DNA from: Gracilimonas tropica DSM 19535
GTDB taxonomy: Bacteria; Bacteroidota; Rhodothermia; Balneolales; Balneolaceae
NCBI RefSeq assembly: GCF_000375425.1
Contig: NZ_AQXG01000004.1
Location: 216,642 to 280,641, forward strand
Direction: 5' to 3'
Length of the DNA: 64,000 bases
Part shown: positions 17,141 through 25,195 of the stretch, one piece after another
How the letters are laid out: the number at the start of each line of letters is the position of its first letter
Numbering within the stretch: the first letter of the stretch is position 1
Position numbers and translations under genes: made by a program
Notes under the pieces: model-generated
Told to the model about the DNA's origin: nothing
The model's input: only the letters and a program-made list of their open reading frames with translations
Databases searched by the model: none

Positions 17141-18283
17141 ATGGATTGTAAAAAATCACATTTTCAGCTCGATAATTCCGTCACATACCTGAATTGTGCC
17201 TATATGTCGCCACAGCTTAAGGTGGTTGAAGAAGCAGGCACAGAAGGACTAAAGCGCAAACGAAATCCTTTTCAAATTTCTCCTGAAGAGTTCTTCGGTG
17301 AAACAGATCAACTTCGGGAAGAATATGCTAAGTTGATACACGCCGCTGATGCCAAGCGAATTGTAGTTATTCCTTCAGTCTCTTACGGGATGGCAAACGT
17401 AGCCCGTAACCTTCCGCTTTCAAAAGGCGATAACATCATCGTGGTGGGCGAGCAGTTTCCGAGCAATGTATATCCTTGGAGATCGGTGGCTTCGGAGAAA
17501 GGTGCGGAAATCATCACCATCACCCCGCCAAATTCTAAAGACCGCGGTAAAGAGTGGAACGAGAAGATCATGAATGCCATCACTAAAAAAACGAAGTTGG
17601 TGGCACTCGGAAATGTGCATTGGGCGGATGGAACCCGATTCAACCTGCAAGCCATTCGTCAACTCACTAAAGATGTTGGAGCATGGCTGGCTATCGACGG
17701 AACTCAATCTGTGGGAGCACTGCCTTTTGATGTCGCTGAAATTCAACCCGACGCGCTGATTTGTGCCGGCTACAAATGGCTGATGGGACCTTACAGTCTT
17801 GGATTGGCTTACTACGGCCCCGCTTTGGATGAAGGTTCCCCGATAGAAGAAAATTGGATTAACCGTTTTGAGAGTGAGGATTTCTCTAACCTCGTAAACT
17901 ACAATGACAAATATCAACCCGGAGCTCTCCGGTATGAGGTTGGCGAGCACAGTAACTTTATTTTAATCCCGATGATGTTAGCGGCCATCAAACAGCTCAA
18001 TGAATGGAGGCCGGATCACATCCAAGAATACTGTAAAGCTTTGATCTCTGAACCGATCTCGCAACTTCGAAATGCCGGCTATCGAATTGAGGATGAAAGC
18101 TTCCGGTCATCACATTTATTTGGAATTCGACTGGCGAAACATCACAATATGGATAAGATCAAAGTGGCCCTTGATGACAAAAATATTTTAGTTTCTTTTC
18201 GGGGTGATTCCATTCGTGTCTCGCCAAATGTGTATAATACGCATGACGAACTCACTCAACTTACCGAAGCTCTCTTGACATGA
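17141..18283 (+). CDS. Class V PLP-dependent aminotransferase (cysteine desulfurase-like fold)
   Basis: 380 residues. The PLP lysine is in CAGYKWLMGPYSLG (about 210). The aspartate of LAIDGTQSVGALPFDV near 185 contacts the cofactor ring. The N-terminus YLNCAYMSPQ and the C-terminal ILVSFRGDSIRVSPNVYNT are typical of the NifS/kynureninase-like branch. There is no clear persulfide loop cysteine, so I do not call it a cysteine desulfurase. Substrate unknown. Its stop overlaps the purU start by 4 bp (ATGA), which suggests coupled translation. Confidence 0.88.
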   Translation: MDCKKSHFQLDNSVTYLNCAYMSPQLKVVEEAGTEGLKRKRNPFQISPEEFFGETDQLREEYAKLIHAADAKRIVVIPSVSYGMANVARNLPLSKGDNIIVVGEQFPSNVYPWRSVASEKGAEIITITPPNSKDRGKEWNEKIMNAITKKTKLVALGNVHWADGTRFNLQAIRQLTKDVGAWLAIDGTQSVGALPFDVAEIQPDALICAGYKWLMGPYSLGLAYYGPALDEGSPIEENWINRFESEDFSNLVNYNDKYQPGALRYEVGEHSNFILIPMMLAAIKQLNEWRPDHIQEYCKALISEPISQLRNAGYRIEDESFRSSHLFGIRLAKHHNMDKIKVALDDKNILVSFRGDSIRVSPNVYNTHDELTQLTEALLT

Positions 18284-19122
18284 ATCCTCCCCAAAACACC
18301 CTTTTGATCGATTGTGCTGATGCCAAAGGACTGATCCACAAAATCACAGATATCATTTATCAGCATAATCTGAATATTGTACTGAACCGGGAGTTTGTTG
18401 AACACAACAGTAAGCACTTTTTCATGCGAACGGTTTTGGAAGGGGATTTTGAAAAGGAACAGTTAATTGAAAAACTGACGTCTTCTTTACCGGACAAGGC
18501 CAATATTCGCCTGAGCAGTGATCAGAATAAAAATGTGGTGATCATGGCCACCAAAGAGCATCATGTGCTTGGCGACCTGCTGATCCGCAATGAGTTCGAT
18601 GAAAATCGTGCTAATATTCAATGTGTGATCAGCAACCACGAACATCTTAGAAATTTAGTGGAGCGTTTTGACATCCCTTTTTATGTGATTCCACATGAAG
18701 GAAAAGAGCGCACTGAACATGAAAAAGAGATTCTGGCTTTACTTGCCAATTTCAATCCGGATTTTATTATTCTTGCGAAATATATGCGCATTTTTTCGCC
18801 GGAATTTATTGAGGTATACAAAAATCAGGTTATCAACATCCATCACTCTTTCTTACCGGCTTTTGTGGGAGCGCGGCCCTATCATCAGGCGTACCAGCGC
18901 GGGGTGAAAGTGATTGGGGCCACGGCCCATTATGTAACCGATGACCTGGATCAAGGGCCCATCATTTACCAAAGCACAACTCCGGTCGACCATCGTTTTG
19001 ATGCCGACCAAATGGCCCGCGCAGGCCGCGAAATTGAAAGCAAAGTGATGGCGGAGGCCATCAAGTTAGTACTTGATGACAAGGTGTTTATTTATGGAAA
19101 TAAGACAGTGATTTTGGATTAA
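18280..19122 (+). CDS. purU: Formyltetrahydrofolate deformylase
   Basis: 280 residues. It hydrolyses 10-formyl-THF to formate and THF, balancing one-carbon pools. The N-terminal ACT domain is LLIDCADAKGLIHKITDIIY (about 6-25). The formyltransferase-like domain has NIHHSFLPAFVGARPYHQAY (about 187-206) and GATAHYVTDDLDQGPII with the catalytic Asn/His/Asp set. The start overlaps the upstream aminotransferase stop. Confidence 0.95.
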   Translation: MNPPQNTLLIDCADAKGLIHKITDIIYQHNLNIVLNREFVEHNSKHFFMRTVLEGDFEKEQLIEKLTSSLPDKANIRLSSDQNKNVVIMATKEHHVLGDLLIRNEFDENRANIQCVISNHEHLRNLVERFDIPFYVIPHEGKERTEHEKEILALLANFNPDFIILAKYMRIFSPEFIEVYKNQVINIHHSFLPAFVGARPYHQAYQRGVKVIGATAHYVTDDLDQGPIIYQSTTPVDHRFDADQMARAGREIESKVMAEAIKLVLDDKVFIYGNKTVILD

Positions 19123-19486
19123 TCGTATTCAAGGCTTCTGAGTTGTCATCCCGAGTCGCCGAAATTCAGCCACAGATTGATCATTCCTTACGCGAGGGAT
19201 CTCAACGTTCAATACCACTCGCTGATGCAGATCTTTAGATACATCGCGTTCACCTTACCAATACTATTACAACCTAACGGACACTCTGGAGATTAGAGTC
19301 TATTCCAAAAAACCAATCCTTAGCAAGGTCGTACCATTTTGGAGATATTACTTAGCATGTAAACATAAAATTTCTTCTTCATACTTTTTCAGAGTGATGA
19401 CAATCCGACTGGGAATAATGATATCAACAAAAAAAGGGACGAATGCGAAAGCAAATGTCCCTTTCTAAATAAAATTGAATGATTAA
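19123..19486. repeat. 364-bp gap between purU and sdhB with a decayed MITE-like repeat
   Basis: No gene is present. The segment at about 19143-19404 begins TTGTCATCCCGAGT and ends AGAGTGATGACAAT, imperfect inverted ends, and includes GCGAGGGATCTCAACGTTC. This fits the dispersed TGTCATCC...GGATGACA repeat type found in Bacteroidota. It is similar in ends to the repeat at 15539-15700. The right part contains the sdh terminator. Confidence 0.5.
19429..19464 (-). terminator. Terminator of the sdhCAB operon
   Basis: On the minus strand AAAGGGACATTTGC pairs with GCATTCGTCCCTTT around the loop TTTC, with a seven-T run after it. It is about 22 bp past the sdhB stop. Confidence 0.85.
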
Positions 19487-20245
19487 TTAATCACCTCTCA
19501 ACGCCGCCTTCATATAATCTCTTCTCATTTCAGCGATGGCAGAAATCGAAATTCCTACCGGGCAAACGGCTTCACATTCTGCGAAGTTGGAGCAATCGCC
19601 AAAGCCTTCTTCCTTCATTTGGTCTACCATGGCAACCACGCGATTCTTACGCTCAACTTCTCCCTGTGGAAGTTTGTTGAGATGAGCAATTTTCGCACCG
19701 GTAAATAAGGAAGCCGAAGCATTCGGGCAAGCGGCCACACACGCTCCACAACCAATACAAGTGGCATAATCAAAGGCTGCATCCGCTTTTTCTTTTTCGA
19801 CCAGAATAGCATTCGCTTCACCGGCAGATCCTGTTTTCACAGACACATAACCACCGGCTTCAATAATGCGGTCGAAAGCAGAACGATCTACTACCAAGTC
19901 TTTGATCACCGGAAAGGCAGCAGCTCTTGGTGGCTCAATGGTGATGTGATCGCCATCTTTGTAATTTCGCATGTGCAACTGACAAGCAGCAACGCGAGCT
20001 TTAGGGCCGTGCGCCTGTCCGTTGATCACCAGGTTACAAGATCCACAGATCCCTTCCCGGCAGTCATAGTCAAACTCAACCGGCTCTTTATCAGCCAGCA
20101 TGAGCTCTTCGTTGAGTACATCCAGCATTTCAAGGAACGACATGTGTTCATTCACATTATCGAGCGTGTACTCCTCAAAATGGCCGGCATCATTAGGCCC
20201 ATTTTGTTTCCAGTATTTCAGATGAATGGTCATTTCTTTGCTCAT
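19487..20245 (-). CDS. sdhB: Succinate dehydrogenase/fumarate reductase iron-sulfur subunit
   Basis: 252 residues. It carries electrons from SdhA to the membrane subunit. The [2Fe-2S] site is YDCREGICGSCNL (about 60-72). The [4Fe-4S] site is CIGCGACVAACPN (about 168), and the last cluster uses CSNFAECEAVCPVGIS (about 215-230). The insert between the clusters fits the type B enzymes of Bacteroidota. It is the last gene of sdhC-sdhA-sdhB; a paired palindromic repeat separates it from sdhA. Confidence 0.96.
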   Translation of the reverse strand: MSKEMTIHLKYWKQNGPNDAGHFEEYTLDNVNEHMSFLEMLDVLNEELMLADKEPVEFDYDCREGICGSCNLVINGQAHGPKARVAACQLHMRNYKDGDHITIEPPRAAAFPVIKDLVVDRSAFDRIIEAGGYVSVKTGSAGEANAILVEKEKADAAFDYATCIGCGACVAACPNASASLFTGAKIAHLNKLPQGEVERKNRVVAMVDQMKEEGFGDCSNFAECEAVCPVGISISAIAEMRRDYMKAALRGD

Positions 20246-20270
20246 AATACTTTTCCTTTTTTTACGATCA

Positions 20271-20363
20271 GCCTAAGCTACGCTTTGACGCAGAGCGTCA
20301 GGAGCGAGTCTGCGGAGAAAAATCTCCTTGCTCCGCACGCTCTGCGTCGGAGCAATCAGGCTA
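20271..20363. repeat. Two inverted family A palindromes between sdhA and sdhB (BIME-like)
   Basis: Element 1 (20282-20305) has core GACGCAGAGCGTC with a GGAGC right end. Element 2 (20330-20353) is the opposite orientation, core ACGCTCTGCGT with GCTCC and GGAGC ends. The pair is bounded by AGCCT at 20271 and AGGCT near 20360, so the full 93 bp is itself an inverted arrangement. Such pairs are typical bacterial interspersed mosaic elements. In the sdh transcript it would make two hairpins between cistrons. Confidence 0.75.
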
Positions 20364-20365
20364 CA

Positions 20366-22288
20366 TCATTTATAACTGCGTTGTTTTAGCTCAACGAATT
20401 CAAATTCAAGATTTTCTTTGTGAAGTTGTTCTTCAAGTTTGCCGTTCAGGCCTTTGTATTCCCAAGCGGCTACATAAGAGTACTCTTCGTCATTTCGGAG
20501 AGCTTCCCCTTCTTCCGTTTGATATTCCTCGCGCAGGTGACATCCGGCTGACTCTTCTCTATCAAGGGCATCCTGAGCCATGAGTTCTGCTAACTCAAAG
20601 AAGTCGGCTACACGTCCGGCAAACTCCAGGTACTTGTTATAGTTATTTTTCTCACCGGGCACTTTCACATTCTGCCAGAATTCTTCACGCAGTTCGCGAA
20701 TTTCTTCGATAGCAGATTTGAGTCCTTCTGCGTTGCGTGCAATTCCGATCTTGTCCCAAACGATCTTACCTAAAGTTCGGTGGAAATCGATAATGGTTCG
20801 GTTACCGTTTACATTCAGCAGTTTATCGATCTTGGACTGAGCCGCATTTTCGGCTTCAGCGAAAGCTTCATGATCGGTTCCATATCGTTTACCGGGTTCT
20901 TGCTTAGCCAGGTAATCGCCAATGGTGTAAGGTAACACAAAGTACCCATCGGAAAGCCCCTGCATCAAAGCACTTGCTCCAAGTCGGTTTGCACCGTGAT
21001 CCGAGAAGTTGGCCTCCCCTGCAGCGTATAATCCGGGAATCGTAGTTTGGAGATTGTAATCAACCCAAAGTCCGCCCATGGTATAGTGAACCGCAGGATA
21101 GATCTTCATGGGTTGTTTGTAGGGATTTTCTCCGGCAATGTTTTCGTACATCTCGAACAAGTTCCCGTATTTGGCTTCGATCGTATCCCGACCGTCGCGC
21201 TTGATGGCATCACGGAAATCGAGATAAACCGCTAATCCGGTTTCGCCTACACCCAGTCCGTCATCACAAACCATTTTGGCATTCCGGGAAGCCACATCAC
21301 GCGGTACCAGGTTCCCAAATGCAGGATACCGTTCTTCCAGATAATAATACCGCTCTTCTTCAGGAATATCATTTGGATGGCGGTCATCTCCTTTTTTACG
21401 AGGAACCCAAACACGTCCATCATTTCTCAAACTCTCTGACATCAAGGTCAGCTTGGATTGATAATCTCCGGATACCGGAATACATGTGGGGTGAACCTGA
21501 ACGTAACAAGGATTTGCAAAAGCAGCTCCCTTTTTATGCGCTCGCCATGCCGCGGTAACATTTGAGTTTTTTGCATTGGTAGAAAGATAGAATACGTTTC
21601 CATACCCACCGGTTGCAAGTACGACAGCATCCGCTTCATATCGATTCAATTCACCGGAAACAAGATCTCTGGTAATAATACCACGAGCTTGTCCATCGAT
21701 CACAACCACATCCAGCATCTCATGACGTGGATGATATTTGATCTTACCGGTGTGAACCTGACGCATCATTGCCTGATAAGCACCAAGCAGCAACTGCTGT
21801 CCGGTTTGACCACGAGCATAAAATGTCCTCGACACCTGAGCTCCACCAAAAGATCGGTTTGCTAAGGTTCCGCCATATTCTCTTGCAAAAGGAACGCCCT
21901 GTGCTACGGCTTGGTCAATAATTTCGTTTGAAACCTGGGCCAGTCGGTATACATTTGATTCTCGAGAGCGATAATCGCCTCCTTTGATCGTGTCATAAAA
22001 GAGACGCCAGATACTATCCCCATCATTAGGATAATTTTTAGCAGCGTTGATACCACCCTGCGCGGCAATACTGTGGGCTCGTCGAGCTGAATCCTGAATA
22101 CAGAAGCTTCTCACATTATAACCGAGCTCCGCAAAACTGGCTGCGGCTGCACCACCGGCCAATCCGGTTCCCACCACTATAATTTCATATTTACGCTTGT
22201 TATTGGGAGCCACCAAATTGATGTCTTTAAGATGCTTATCCCATTTCTGCTCTAATGGTCCGCCGGGTACTTTTGAATCTAATTTCAT
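20366..22288 (-). CDS. sdhA: Succinate dehydrogenase/fumarate reductase flavoprotein subunit
   Basis: 640 residues. Oxidises succinate using covalent FAD. The FAD motif is [20 protein letters not shown] (about 37-56). The FAD-binding region is [16 protein letters not shown] (about 66-81), with the histidine to which FAD is normally attached. The substrate region includes VHPTCIP and [12 protein letters not shown]; the capping end has [20 protein letters not shown]. The C-terminal extension ([10 protein letters not shown]-type region) fits type B enzymes with one cytochrome b. It is 38 bp after sdhC. Confidence 0.96.
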   Translation of the reverse strand: MKLDSKVPGGPLEQKWDKHLKDINLVAPNNKRKYEIIVVGTGLAGGAAAASFAELGYNVRSFCIQDSARRAHSIAAQGGINAAKNYPNDGDSIWRLFYDTIKGGDYRSRESNVYRLAQVSNEIIDQAVAQGVPFAREYGGTLANRSFGGAQVSRTFYARGQTGQQLLLGAYQAMMRQVHTGKIKYHPRHEMLDVVVIDGQARGIITRDLVSGELNRYEADAVVLATGGYGNVFYLSTNAKNSNVTAAWRAHKKGAAFANPCYVQVHPTCIPVSGDYQSKLTLMSESLRNDGRVWVPRKKGDDRHPNDIPEEERYYYLEERYPAFGNLVPRDVASRNAKMVCDDGLGVGETGLAVYLDFRDAIKRDGRDTIEAKYGNLFEMYENIAGENPYKQPMKIYPAVHYTMGGLWVDYNLQTTIPGLYAAGEANFSDHGANRLGASALMQGLSDGYFVLPYTIGDYLAKQEPGKRYGTDHEAFAEAENAAQSKIDKLLNVNGNRTIIDFHRTLGKIVWDKIGIARNAEGLKSAIEEIRELREEFWQNVKVPGEKNNYNKYLEFAGRVADFFELAELMAQDALDREESAGCHLREEYQTEEGEALRNDEEYSYVAAWEYKGLNGKLEEQLHKENLEFEFVELKQRSYK

Positions 22289-22326
22289 AATCCTAAATCT
22301 ATAATCTTAAATCTTTAATCTCTTAT

Positions 22327-23034
22327 TTAATAAGCGATGAGTGAACCTTCTCCGCCGGTAAGAAAGATGTAAAGCGGAATGAAGATGAAACCTAACATTA
22401 ATACAATCGCAAATATGTAGGCTCCGATCTGTACTTTCTTTGAGGTTTGATTATGCTTCATTCCCAAAGAGGTGAAAGCACTCCATGCCCCATGAGCAAG
22501 GTGCAGTATAGCAAGTGCTAAAACGGCGATATATCCAAAGGCAACTAAAGGCTTCTGAAATTCTGCAATCACCAAAGCTCTCAAATCCCTGGCCTCAGTT
22601 GTACCTACAGATTCAAGAGCGATCGTTTCTGTCGGGCCGAATTTAAAGTGCCAAATATGGAATACAAGAAATAAAAGAATAACTGATCCTGAAATAATCA
22701 TGCTACGAGAAGCAAGCGATTGATGGCTGGGGCCTCCTTTGGTTTGATATTTTTTATATCCCTCCGGGCGCGCTTTCTTGCGTTGCCTCCAGATTGAAAT
22801 ACCTAAAATTGCATGGTATAGAAAGAAAAAAGCTAATCCGGCCTCAATTACATAAAGCAGTGGTCCGAGACTTTCAAGTGTGTAGGTATAGATATTAAAA
22901 GCGTCACTTTCTCCAAAAATGGTTAGGTTTCCTGCAAGGTGACCAATTAGAAATAGCATGAGACCAATCCCTGTGATCCCGGTCATTATTTTCCGGCCAA
23001 CCTGAGAATTCAGAGCTTTTATAAATGAAGGCAT
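22327..23034 (-). CDS. sdhC: Succinate dehydrogenase cytochrome b subunit
   Basis: About 235 residues from the ATG at 23034 (MPSFIKALNSQVG). An in-frame ATG at 23064 would add ten residues; the shorter start matches the usual N-terminus. Five membrane helices are visible. Histidines that could bind two b hemes lie in FLIGHLAGN, FLYHAILG, LVFHIWHF and ILHLAHGAW. This is the single-subunit di-heme anchor of type B quinone reductases, which work with menaquinone; a menG/ubiE gene lies at 44249. First gene of sdhCAB. Confidence 0.92.
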   Translation of the reverse strand: MPSFIKALNSQVGRKIMTGITGIGLMLFLIGHLAGNLTIFGESDAFNIYTYTLESLGPLLYVIEAGLAFFFLYHAILGISIWRQRKKARPEGYKKYQTKGGPSHQSLASRSMIISGSVILLFLVFHIWHFKFGPTETIALESVGTTEARDLRALVIAEFQKPLVAFGYIAVLALAILHLAHGAWSAFTSLGMKHNQTSKKVQIGAYIFAIVLMLGFIFIPLYIFLTGGEGSLIAY

Positions 23035-23431
23035 GATGTACGTCTTAGAAAATTCCGATTTCAATCTGTTAACAGCAGGCAGTGATACTTAGTTTCAAAA
23101 AAAGTTGAAAATTCAAACCACTTTTCTTTTAGTCCGCTGCGTCGAGAAAATCGCTTTTTCCTCCTTGAATAACAAGGCAGAATAGGTCTAAATATGAACA
23201 CGGATTTATTTGATTTCGCAGATCATGCTAACTGGTACTTCCCCTATTTTTGAAACTACATCTCTTCTTCCTCTCACACCATACGTTCTTGATTTAATTT
23301 AATCCGCCCATTCATTCACTTCCAACTGACGAGGAGCGACTCACTCACAACATGCGCTCTGCGTTGTAGCGGATAAGAGATGACTTTGCGGATCTTGTAC
23401 ACTACCTTCCACATCTATCAAAAGCAGATTA
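23035..23431. other. 397-bp region upstream of sdhC and of the YigZ gene, with a family A repeat
   Basis: This divergent region must hold the sdh promoter and probably that of 23432. I see no confident promoter boxes. A family A copy with core ATGCGCTCTGCGT lies at about 23350-23370, next to ACTCACTCAC (23339-23348). No small gene is supported. Confidence 0.4.
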
Positions 23432-24040
23432 TTGAAAACAATTACAAAAACATACGAAACCTCTTTCCGGGAGCGCGGATCCAAATTCATTGGGTTTCTT
23501 TTTCCGGTCGAAACAGAAGACGATTTCCAGGATCAACTTGATCAGCTTAAATCCCGATACCCCGATGCCACTCACCATTGCTGGGCATGGCGCTTAAATC
23601 CGGCTCAGCCCAAAGAATTTAGTTCCGATGACGGAGAACCTTCAGGCACAGCCGGGCTGCCGATTTTGAATCAACTCAAATCATTTGAAGCGGTAAATGC
23701 AGGAATGGTGGTAGTCAGATATTATGGAGGTACAAAATTAGGGAAGCCTGGTTTGATTGAAGCTTATGGAAGGAGCACTCAGCTTTGTCTGGAATCAGCA
23801 CGTTTGATTGATATTCGTCCCGTAAAGATCTTTGAGATTAGATATTCATATTCTGAGGAAAATACCATCCAAAAATTGATCAATGATTTTGATTTAAAAG
23901 TTACTGAATCAGAATATCTTGAAACGGTTCGATTGAAAGTTGCCTGTCCGCTGGAAACCGCTGATGCCTGTCAAAAAAATTTAGCCGGACTAGAGCACCT
24001 TAAAATTGAATTCAGTGAGATTGGGAAATCTTACATTTAG
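23432..24040 (+). CDS. YigZ/IMPACT family (UPF0029) protein
   Basis: 202 residues. The N-terminal domain has the family signature from DATHHCWAWRLNP through SSDDGEPSGTAGLPILNQL to VVVRYYGGTKLGKPGLIEAY (about 46-115). The C-terminal 65 residues form the ferredoxin-like DUF1949 part. The family is linked to translation control in eukaryotes (IMPACT), but its bacterial role is unsettled. The start is a TTG at 23432: an in-frame stop lies at 23381-23383 and no ATG occurs before the conserved domain. Confidence 0.9.
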   Translation: MKTITKTYETSFRERGSKFIGFLFPVETEDDFQDQLDQLKSRYPDATHHCWAWRLNPAQPKEFSSDDGEPSGTAGLPILNQLKSFEAVNAGMVVVRYYGGTKLGKPGLIEAYGRSTQLCLESARLIDIRPVKIFEIRYSYSEENTIQKLINDFDLKVTESEYLETVRLKVACPLETADACQKNLAGLEHLKIEFSEIGKSYI

Positions 24041-24077
24041 AATACATGTTGTTTATATTCAAAATGAGGTGATAACA

Positions 24078-24227
24078 ATGAGCAACGAAAATTCAACAAC
24101 AGCAAAAAAAAGTAAAGACAAAAAAATACACCCTGCAGTCGGGATGTGGAAGGACAAATGGCCCAATTCAAAATCCAGCAAGGAAGTGGCTAAAGAACTA
24201 AGGCGTAAACAATGGCAAAGATCTTAG
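24078..24227 (+). CDS. Small antitoxin-like protein paired with a PIN toxin
   Basis: 49 residues, very basic (HPAVGMWKDKWPNSKSSKEV then KELRRKQWQ). The ATG at 24078 follows TGAGGTGATAAC, one of the few strong Shine-Dalgarno-like sites in the window. A longer frame from 24006 is less likely because it runs through the end of the previous gene. Its last 16 bases overlap the start of the PIN gene, the normal order of antitoxin then toxin. It has no obvious DNA-binding fold. The antitoxin role is inferred from position and size. Confidence 0.72.
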   Translation: MSNENSTTAKKSKDKKIHPAVGMWKDKWPNSKSSKEVAKELRRKQWQRS

Positions 24228-24580
24228 TAGATACAGATATTCTGATTGAAATTTTTCGGGGAAATGAAGAATTACATGAAATTCTTCAAAATCATGACTG
24301 TTCGATATCTGCGATAACCTATATAGAGTTAATTCAGGGCGAGAATACGAGCCGCAAAGAAATCGAATTAATTGAAAGCTACATCTCAAAGTTTCGTTTT
24401 TGGCATATCTCAAAAAACATAAGTGAATTATCAATTGGTTTAGTTAAAGAATACAGTCCAAGTCATAACCTTAAGTTAGCCGATGCTATTATTGCTGCAA
24501 CGGGAATTATACATGAACTGTCACTATTTACTAACAATAGAAAAGACTTCCTCTACCTACCAAAACTCACCCTTTTTTAA
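24212..24580 (+). CDS. vapC: PIN-domain ribonuclease toxin, VapC type
   Basis: 122 residues. PIN-domain acidic residues are visible: Asp7 in ILVDTDILIE, Glu39 in ITYIELIQG, Asp91 in KLADAIIAAT and Asp112 in TNNRKDF. VapC toxins cut RNA, often tRNA or rRNA, using Mg bound by these residues. It overlaps the small upstream gene by 16 bp. Base composition is more AT-rich than its neighbours, which suggests recent arrival. Confidence 0.88.
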   Translation: MAKILVDTDILIEIFRGNEELHEILQNHDCSISAITYIELIQGENTSRKEIELIESYISKFRFWHISKNISELSIGLVKEYSPSHNLKLADAIIAATGIIHELSLFTNNRKDFLYLPKLTLF

Positions 24581-24641
24581 TTCAGTGATTCATTAACTCA
24601 ATGTACCTTATCCCTCAAACCCCTATTTTCTAAATAAATTT

Positions 24642-25193
24642 ATGGCTATGAAAATTTACACCAAGAAAGGCGACAGCGGTAATACTTCCCTCTTCGGGGG
24701 ACAGCGTGTTTCAAAAAGTTCCAAACGCATTGATGCATACGGCACTGTTGATGAGTTGAACTCCATTTTAGGAATGGCAACTTCCTTTGGTCTTTCAAAA
24801 AAAGGATCGGAATTATTGGAAACCGTTCAGCAACAATTATTCGTTTTGGGAGCCGACCTTGCGACTCCCGCCTCTAAAGAAGTCAGAATTGAGCGGATCG
24901 GCCATAAGGAAGTGGAATTTCTGGAACAGGCCATAGATGAAATGGAAGAAGAACTGGAGCCACTCAAGAATTTTATTTTGCCCGGTGGAGCACAAACAGG
25001 AGCCACACTTCATTTTGCCCGCACGGTTTGCCGTAGGGCTGAACGTATTACTGTTGAGTGCCGGCATGAAGAAGAGATCTCCGAAGTAGCCATTATGTAT
25101 ATCAATCGACTTTCTGACTTCCTTTTTGTACTTGCCCGATTTGAAAACAAACAGGCCGGAACAAAAGAAACAACCTGGATTCCGGAACGATAA
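24642..25193 (+). CDS. ATP:cob(I)alamin adenosyltransferase, PduO type
   Basis: 183 residues. Makes adenosylcobalamin from cob(I)alamin and ATP. The N-terminal ATP loop is IYTKKGDSGNTSLFGGQRVSK, with the DAYGTVDELNSILG segment (about 28-41). The C-terminal VCRRAERITVE and YINRLSDFLFVLAR (about 128-165) complete the trimer-forming helical bundle. ATG at 24642, with an alternative ATG two codons later. It ends 2 bp before the next gene. Confidence 0.94.
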   Translation: MAMKIYTKKGDSGNTSLFGGQRVSKSSKRIDAYGTVDELNSILGMATSFGLSKKGSELLETVQQQLFVLGADLATPASKEVRIERIGHKEVEFLEQAIDEMEEELEPLKNFILPGGAQTGATLHFARTVCRRAERITVECRHEEEISEVAIMYINRLSDFLFVLARFENKQAGTKETTWIPER

Positions 25194-25195
25194 AG

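Noticed and set aside
17141-18283. Branched-chain aminotransferase to complete the ilv/leu pathway
   Set aside because: The protein is a class V (NifS-like) aminotransferase; IlvE is class IV and has different motifs.
24006-24077. Longer start for the small antitoxin-like gene
   Set aside because: It overlaps the end of the YigZ gene, and a strong ribosome site stands before the ATG at 24078.
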